64,000 nucleotides of DNA, taken from NCBI GenBank assembly GCA_035610365.1, contig CM069436.1, positions 61,891,505 to 61,955,504 on the forward strand, written 5' to 3'. Both the position numbers and the translations under genes were made by a program. This DNA is from Aquatica leii (lineage: Eukaryota; Arthropoda; Insecta; Coleoptera; Lampyridae). The notes beneath the pieces are model-generated. The model was not told where the DNA came from, made no database searches, and saw only the letters and a program-made list of their open reading frames with translations. Within the stretch, counting starts at the first letter, position 1, and each line of letters begins with the position of its first letter. This document shows, one piece after another, positions 57,781 to 64,000 of this stretch.

Positions 57781-59690
57781 AATGCCTTTAAAGATAAATA
57801 ATCGATAAAAAATTCTTAGTAGTAAGAACAAAAATTGTACAAAAACATGCAGCTGAGATAGTCTCAACGTACTTTTTTTATTATTATTTAATTAAGAATC
57901 CCTTCAAAACAAAAATCACCAAAAACAGAAAACTGATCGCGACAAACGACCGCAATGCCCCATTATTTGTAAAAAACTAACCTGCAAACGTTTGATAAAG
58001 TCATATATGCGTGCCGCTGTAAACATATATGCAAAAAACAACTGCTTGTTGTTCGAAGTCATACGGCATTTTAGTTTCTATTACAAATCTATCTATTAGT
58101 ATAGAACAATAAATAGTTTGACGTTTAATTACTTACCTGTCAAATTAATTTTACAGTCACAATGAATGTGGAAGAATTGTTCAAATATGATGAAGAAAAC
58201 ACAAAAAGAAATAGAAGATTTGTTATCATCTAAATCTACACAAAAATATGAAAAGAAATGTCATTTTTGAGTAGGTACACAATATTCTTATTTGATTTCT
58301 AACGCTATCGCAGTGTCCATCAATCTCTATCACACGCATTTGTATTTCTACAAAAATATAAAACCCAGAACGTAAAAAACCTTTTTGAAAAAAAAAGAAA
58401 TACATTTTACGCGTTAGACAGTCAACTTCTATATGTATGTAGTTGTACTTTGCAACCGCATAACCGTTTCATGTGTTCTCTATAAAATAGCTATTATTTC
58501 TATGTCGGCTCTTATTGTTCCAATCTTCATAATGTATTTTTTTACATCATTAATTATTAATAAGTAAAAAAAAATTTCATTCCATATAAGTAATTTCCCG
58601 TATGTTTTGTGTCAAAAGAAGACCCTTTACATGAAATAAACAGTTAATTACAGGGTAGTTGAAGCGACAAATAAACTATTTAATTTGTAAAAACCTACCC
58701 CTCAAAAAGTAGATATTCCCTTGTATGTAATAACAGTTAAACTTAGTTACAAAACTTGAGGGTGCAATTATTCAAATAGGAACTTTTAAATCACATAATA
58801 TAAAGTGAGATTCAACAGAATTTTAAAGTTTTTCTTTTAAGTCATATTTTACTGCACGGATTTGCCATCAAAGTGCTTGGCGTCCCCGTAGTTTTTAGCA
58901 GGAAACGCTTTGAACGAGTTTTATGATTCCCGCGACGGTTTACCTGGATGCCTACGGTTAAGACATTACTAAAATAAGTTATAAGTTTGTTTTTACTTTT
59001 GTTAATTCTCCAACAGCGTTTGGCAAAAAAAATATTTTAAACATTAGCAGAAAAACAGATGTAAAAAAGAAGTAGACATTAAGACAAAGGAAAGCAAGGT
59101 TTTCGTAAATGTTATTAAAATTCGAAAAGCGTTTGTGCGCGTGTAAAATATTGTCAATGTAGTTGAAGTAGCAATAACAATATTCTTATAGTGCCGGTAT
59201 ACCAATAATAGCCACTTCAGGGAACGAGATTCTCTCTAACTAAACCACTACATGCCTTTATTCTACCTACAGCTCCCATTTATAGAGATATATAACCCCA
59301 AGGAGTCATTGAATATTCCGTTTTGCAATTTCTATCACTTTAAATATTTTTAAACTACTACTTTTTAATGTATTTATTGTGGGGGAATATATATTTCAAA
59401 ATATCTGCTTAGTTTATATATTTATAAAAATCCTTAATATGTAATTTGGTTTATGTAGAGTAAACAAGTTTTATTGATTGACGGTTTCTACTTTAGAATT
59501 ATCTTGCAAATGTATGTAAACGTTATGCCGTAACCACATCGAGTTGACAAAACAAAAGTAAAACAAAGACTCGGCGTTTCGAGACAAACTAATGACAATT
59601 TCAAAAAATTTATGAGCCTGCGCCCAAATAAAACTGAACTAGGTGCATTTATCATATTGAAACGTTTGAGAAGTTATTCTAAACTTTGAG
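57781..59690. other. AT-rich non-coding region
   Basis: No recognisable coding domain or array. It leads up to the heat-shock-type promoter. Confidence 0.5.
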
Positions 59691-59713
59691 AGCCTTCTCA
59701 ACGCTTTTGTACA

Positions 59714-59798
59714 TTTCCAGAACGTATACCGAAAGATATGGAACATTCGAGAACGATTTCCAAAATGTATAAATGCGGCACAAACAAATCAGAGACCA
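59714..59798 (+). promoter_or_regulatory. Heat-shock-type promoter: HSEs, TATA box and start region
   Basis: Heat shock factor binds inverted GAA units spaced by 2 bp. Here TTC at 59715-59717 and GAA at 59720-59722 form a two-unit site. GAA (59741-59743), TTC (59746-59748) and GAA (59751-59753) form a perfect three-unit site. TATAAAT follows at 59768-59774, 15 bp after the last unit, and 'ccagtta' at about 59795-59801 would be the start site, 29 bp after the TATA box. This arrangement is that of hsp70-type promoters of insects. Confidence 0.75.
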
Positions 59799-60042
59799 GT
59801 TATTCTCGTAACGTGAAGACGGCAGTGTTAAGAAGATTATTTAAGTTTAAATAAATAAGTAATTATCCGCGGACTTTATCTTCGTGTAAGTGATAGTGCG
59901 ATATAAATTAGTGTAAGTGTTTTTATTAAATATCTTTAGATTTAATTAAATTCGGTTAGTTATAAACGTGTATATATTTGTAGTATAAATAAATTAGTTA
60001 GTTTATAATAAACGTGACAATACCAGGCGTAGAGTATCAACA
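59798..60042 (+). other. Putative untranslated leader of a heat-shock gene
   Basis: The stretch from the predicted start site to the ATG at 60043 is about 245 bp, A-rich and free of ATG with long frames. This is close in length and composition to hsp70 leaders of flies, as I recall them. It ends 'tatcaacaatgcca'. From about 60050 the sequence is LINE family A, so whatever coding region the leader once had is not present. Confidence 0.5.
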
Positions 60043-60049
60043 ATGCCAT

Positions 60050-60630
60050 GTTTATTAAGAAAAATTAAAAAAGAAAAGGCAGAAGAGACGGATGGGACGC
60101 AAAGACAACAATGGAAATATATAGGAGAGAGAACAAAAGGAAGAATAGGGAAAATTTTAAATAAGATATGGTCAGGTGATGGGTTTCCGGATGATTGGAA
60201 AGAAGGAATAATATGCTCAGTTTACAAAGAAGGAGACAGAAGAGAGGTGAAAAACTATAGAGGTATAAGTGTGGCAAATGTGGGATATAAAATTTATATG
60301 ACAATTTTGCAAAAAAGATTGGAAAGAGATGTGGACGAAAAAAAGATCTTACCAGACTGGCAGACAGGATTTAGAAGAGGGATAAGGGCATTAGATAATG
60401 TATACATATTAAAACAGATAGTAAACAAAGAATTAGAAGTGAAAAGAGGGAAAGTTTTTGCGTTATTTCTGGATATAAAAGCAGCGTTTGATAATGTAAA
60501 TAGATGTAAATTATGGAATATATTAAAAAAGAAACAGATAGAGGAAGAACTAGTAAGGAATATAGAGGAAATATATAATGAGACAAAGTGCAAAGTAAGA
60601 ATAAATGGAAAGTTAAGTAAAGTGAAGTGA
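60050..60630 (+). pseudogene. LINE A copy 2: reverse transcriptase fingers and palm
   Basis: The open frame begins formally at the ATG at 60043, which belongs to the upstream leader; LINE homology starts a few bases later. Blocks: FPDDWKEGIICSVYKEGDRR, NYRGISVANVGYKIY, the GFRRGIRALDNVYILKQ block, and ALFLDIKAAFDNVNR with the first catalytic Asp. It runs 195 codons without a stop and ends with a TGA after LSKVK. A frameshift near 60628 moves the rest into another frame. Confidence 0.88.
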
Positions 60631-61560
60631 AGCTTAGTCCTAGTTTATTTGCTGTATATTTAGACGATTTAGAGAAAGAGTTGATGGGGCAACAAAATGG
60701 AGGAATAGTATTGGAGGGGTTAAAAGTGTGGGTTTTGGCGTATGGGGATGACAGTGATTATAGTGGAAAAAAAGATAAACGAAGGAGATGATAAAGACAG
60801 TAAAAAAGTATCCGGAAAAAAAGTGTTTAAGTGTAAATGTGGAAAAAACAAAGATGGTGTGGAAGTGGGGAGACGAGGTAATAGAAAGTATAAATGAAGT
60901 GACGTATTTGGGTTATCGAATCAGATACGACAATAAAGATGAGGCTCATATAAAGTGGTTGGCAAAGAAATGTAATAGAATAGTAGATCAGGTGTGGGGT
61001 ATAGGAGGGACGGGATTTGGGAAGCAAATAGAAACAAGAAGATGGTTGTTTAACAAATTAATAAATGATCTACGGGGCGGAAATATGGGGGTGGAAGGAA
61101 TGGGAGGAATTGGAAAAAGTACAAGAAAAATACTGAAAATGGACGTTAGGATTAGAAAGGAAAACGCCAGGGTACATAGTAGAAAAGGAAATAAAGTTAG
61201 AAAAGATAAGAGTACAGGCGGGGAAGAGAGCAATGTATTACAAAAAACAAATGAAAGAAAGAGAAGAATGTAAATTGCTTCAAATGTGCTGGAGAGAGGT
61301 AAATAATGGAAAAATTAAATATGGACAAGATGAAAGAAAAAGGTACTATGAAAGAGTTGGATACGCGAGAGAAGAGGTAGAGAAAATAAGGGACCGGGAA
61401 GGGAAATAAAAGATGAGATAATAAGAACAGATAAGGATATACAGAAACAAAAGCAAGAATACTAGAGGGAAAATATAATAAAAGATACTGGGAGAAGGAG
61501 GAGGAGTAGGATGGATGGAAGAAGTTAGAAAAAGGAGGAAAAGACTACATGTAGTGTATA
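60631..61560 (+). pseudogene. LINE A copy 2: RT active-site and C-terminal region
   Basis: After the frameshift, SLFAVYLDDLEKELMGQQNG and VWVLAYGDDSDY are read. The catalytic box is YGDD (60741-60752) where LINEs have YADD or FADD. The next frame (60788-61273) has KKCLSVNVEKTKMVWKWGDE and NEVTYLGYRIRYDNKDEAHI, and further on NKLINDLRGGNMGVEGMGG. The region beyond 61270 is frameshifted. The zinc knuckle of copy 1 is not recognisable here. Confidence 0.8.
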
Positions 61561-61690
61561 TGTATATAGAGAATTGATTAGCGGTGGAGGCTTTAAGATT
61601 ATTATTTTTTTAATTATTATTAATTATTTATTTTTTACTTTTTACTTAAAAAATTCTTTTTTACGACAAATGAAGATTATTCTATACTAG

Positions 61691-61828
61691 AAGAAAATTT
61701 AAGAAAACCCAAAAGAAAACATGACGGTTGATAGTATACAGAAAAAACTTATCAAAAAGCCGATGCTTGGAATGAACTAGCAACTGCGTTAGAAACTAGA
61801 AAAAAAAGAAGAGAATACAAAAAATAAG
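61691..61828 (+). pseudogene. Possible MADF-domain remnant
   Basis: A frame reading TYQKADAWNELATALETRKK (61743-61800 region) before a TAA resembles the second half of a MADF domain (Y-x-K-x-DAW-x-(E/N)-(I/L)A). The N-terminal LW block is not visible, and two stops lie just upstream. Evidence is slight; it may be chance in A-rich sequence. Confidence 0.25.
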
Positions 61829-63056
61829 TTGCTATTAAATAAAAATAAAATAACCAAGAAAACGCCTTTATGATTTCGTAGCTCCGTTTTGAGTTTTCTT
61901 AAAAACAAAAAACAATCCAAGTGAAAGTCTATGAACCAGATAACCATATGCTGAAGTAAGTTTATGTTTATGAAGTGCAACAAAGAACGATTTCAAACTC
62001 TTTTCTCCACTTACATTTTAGTAGTTGTTGTTCCAATGCTGGATATTAATTTTTTTAGGATTATAACTGTTTGCAAACGATAAGCAATGGTGAATGCGTA
62101 GAGCGGTATTCTTACACAAGTATGAATTACACGGTTCACCAAATGTAAAATATGTATCGGTAACAGTAGCACTTATAACAAATAACAAATTTTATTAGAT
62201 AATCTAATAATCGCATATAAACGTACTTGAAACAAAAATGCACCAGCTAGCTCAATTAAATTTATTTAAATCCAAACACAAAAATATAACATACAGAGCA
62301 ATAAAACTATATTACAAATTATATTAAGATCATGGGAATTCTATTGTTACTGTCAAATTTCATAATTTCAATTTGAAAATTCGCAAAAGTTAAATTTAGG
62401 AGTTAGGACGCCACAATATTTTTTTATAAATACATTGGAAATAAATATTGAAATCCGACAAGATAAATAACCCATGAACATAATAAAATCTAATTTTACC
62501 TTAACAAAATATAAAAACAAAGTTCAGAATTACTTGCGTTAAGCTTAAGTTTCGCAATGCGGTCTATGACGTGTTCAAGATCTGATTCATGCGATGATGC
62601 AATAATGCGTACTCTTCGAAATGCGTATTAAACTTCCAAATTTTCTATATTTTATCCTGATTGATCTAATATTCGTATAGATCCATTAACCAGAATATTG
62701 TAACACAAACGTAACATATCATAATCATCAATTTGCCAAAATCCAAATTAAATTACTTCGGACGTAATTATCGAATTCAAACCGTAAAAAACGTAAATCC
62801 TTTGGAAATTCTTCGAAAAAGCGAGGTTGCATAAATCATATCGCAGTATCACATTTCAAAAACCAAAATCGTAAAAAACATAAAAGACGTGCGTATCCAA
62901 ACTACATTTTTGTAACCATAAACGAAATCACATGTACACAAATCAATAAGCGTCGTATAAATCAGAGAACGTAGTCGTACCAAAAACTTCGTATGTAGAA
63001 AAAAAGGAATACGTCAGACGTCAAATTTGAGTATACACTATAACGGTACATCTTAT
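61829..63056. other. AT-rich non-coding stretch
   Basis: Nothing recognisable before the minisatellite. Confidence 0.5.
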
Positions 63057-63210
63057 TTCGACGCGGCCACTTCGACGCTCCCACTTCGACACCGCCGTTT
63101 CGACGCGAGATCGTTTCGACGCGAGATCGTTTCGACGCGATCTCATCTCGACGCGACCTCATCTCGACGCGACCTCATCTCGACGCGAACTCATCTCGAC
63201 GAGAACCCAT
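63057..63210. repeat. GC-rich minisatellite with a 14-to-16-bp period change
   Basis: Ten units start with (t/c)tcgac. Units 1-3 (63057-63098) are 14 bp long, for example 'ttcgacgctcccac'. Units 4-10 (63099-63210) are 16 bp long, for example 'ttcgacgcgagatcgt' and 'ctcgacgcgacctcat'. It is rich in CpG, unlike the surrounding AT-rich DNA. Open frames run through it on both strands only because the units lack stop codons. It does not look like a coding repeat, as 14 and 16 do not preserve frame. Confidence 0.9.
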
Positions 63211-64000
63211 CCTTTAAATCATGAATTTTGTATTTTTGATTCATTAAATGTTATGGTAATTTCTTTAATGTAATGTAAGTATCGGCTTGTATCTAAGGGT
63301 ACTTATTTTGTTTAGTTATAAAAAATGCAATATAGGTTACTAAATAGGTCAAAGACAATTAGGAAAATATTGCTACATAATATAAAGACGTGATTTGATA
63401 CTATGGCAATAGAAAAGAGTCTTTAATATGTAATAAAATTCACAGTGTCAGTGATCTTTAAACACATATATTAAAACAATAGCTTTGCTAATGTTTGTTG
63501 CAGCGGTCATGTGTGCAGTGAATAATTTAAAAAAGTAACTTTGTAAGTTGTTTATTGACAAGTTCTACAACTGTGGTAAAGACGGTATCTAAACGTAGAA
63601 AATGTTACAATACTTGGAATTTCATTTATCCCCTAAAAATAGAAATTTTGCATACCTAACAATAATTATGAGAATGTTTTTAAAGGTTTGCTGTTGGGGT
63701 TTACCTGTACAACGGCTTAGTTTAACAATACTCAATACTATCTAAGTTTAAGTATTTATTCTTTGCTTATTGTCCGGTTGATTCACGCTGTGAAAGAGGA
63801 TTATAAAACAATAAATTATGACGGAAGAAAATGAAATGGGTAATGGGACTGGTGGTTCGCGTAGCTTATTAGTCTTTACATTACATTCACAATGATACGT
63901 TCAATTCGTAATAAAGAAAAATATGAGCATAATGGATACTTGTATTGCTTAGATAAGTTAATTAGTAATGGATCTAAAAAATCGTGGCGATGTGATGTTG
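63211..64000. other. AT-rich non-coding stretch to the end of the window
   Basis: No coding motif, inverted repeat or array recognised. Confidence 0.5.

Larger units (their letters stand above)
60050..61690 (+). mobile_element. LINE family A, copy 2: 5'-truncated
   Basis: Plus-strand copy of the element at 10262-12530, starting within the linker ('attaagaaaaat', shared with 11905-11925 read on the minus strand) and running to the 3' tail block ending 'ctattctat' at about 61690. It retains RT fingers, palm and C-terminal region. The 3' end is AT-rich without a long poly-A tail. No clear target-site duplication was found. It is shorter at the 5' end than copy 1 but keeps the active-site region that copy 1 lost. 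Confidence 0.85.

Noticed and set aside
63027..63224. Open frames through the minisatellite as a repeat protein.
   Set aside because: Unit lengths of 14 and 16 bp shift the frame at each unit, and both strands are open simply because the units lack stop codons.
1..64000. CRISPR arrays, bacterial operons, riboswitches or ribosome-binding sites.
   Set aside because: The DNA is eukaryotic in character. No arrays of regularly spaced identical repeats and no dense co-directional genes are present.

Overview
The window looks like AT-rich nuclear DNA of an insect or other arthropod. There are no bacterial operons and no dense coding. Long AT-rich non-coding stretches are interspersed with decayed transposons, and at least one exon has GT-AG-type splice borders. 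The element set (several LINE lineages including an R1-like one, Penelope-like, Tc1-like, pogo/jerky-like and a MADF-carrying element with terminal inverted repeats) is typical of insects. I cannot name the species.

Layout: 0.5-1.25 kb holds a duplicated ~260-bp segment with a tRNA-like 3' half between the copies. 9.54-9.76 kb holds an exon-like open frame. 10.26-12.53 kb is a LINE on the minus strand (family A, copy 1). 16.5-17.7 and 18.9-19.2 kb hold Tc1-like remnants, and 19.5-20.6 kb an RTE-like LINE 3' half. 25.0-25.8 kb has a GC-rich inverted pair and 26.2-26.6 kb an RTE-type endonuclease fragment. 26.69-29.22 kb is a DNA element with 53-bp terminal inverted repeats and a MADF-domain frame. 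30.16-31.43 kb is a full-length but dead Tc1-like element with TA flanks. 31.47-31.68 kb is a fold-back sequence carrying a hammerhead-ribozyme-like motif. 32.53-33.13 kb is an internally deleted Tc1-like element. 35.55-38.09 kb is a pair of direct repeats around a strongly pyrimidine-rich block. 42.0-42.65 kb is an RTE-like 3' end, 43.56-44.05 kb a Penelope-like fragment with a second, damaged hammerhead-like motif, and 44.95-45.06 kb a small LINE linker fragment. 45.94-46.43 kb is the best host exon (minus strand). 47.65-52.84 kb is an R1-like LINE split by a second, nearly full-length LINE (family B). 56.5-57.8 kb is a pogo/jerky-like transposase pseudogene. 59.70-60.05 kb looks like a heat-shock promoter and leader, joined directly to LINE family A copy 2 (60.05-61.69 kb). 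63.06-63.21 kb is a GC-rich minisatellite whose period changes from 14 to 16 bp.

Almost every recognisable coding stretch is a broken transposon gene. The items most worth follow-up are the hammerhead-like motif at 31.6 kb and its damaged relative beside the Penelope-like fragment, the heat-shock-type promoter abutting a LINE, the MADF-bearing inverted-repeat element, and the LINE-into-LINE insertion with a recognisable target-site duplication. All family calls were made by eye from translated motifs, without database searches.
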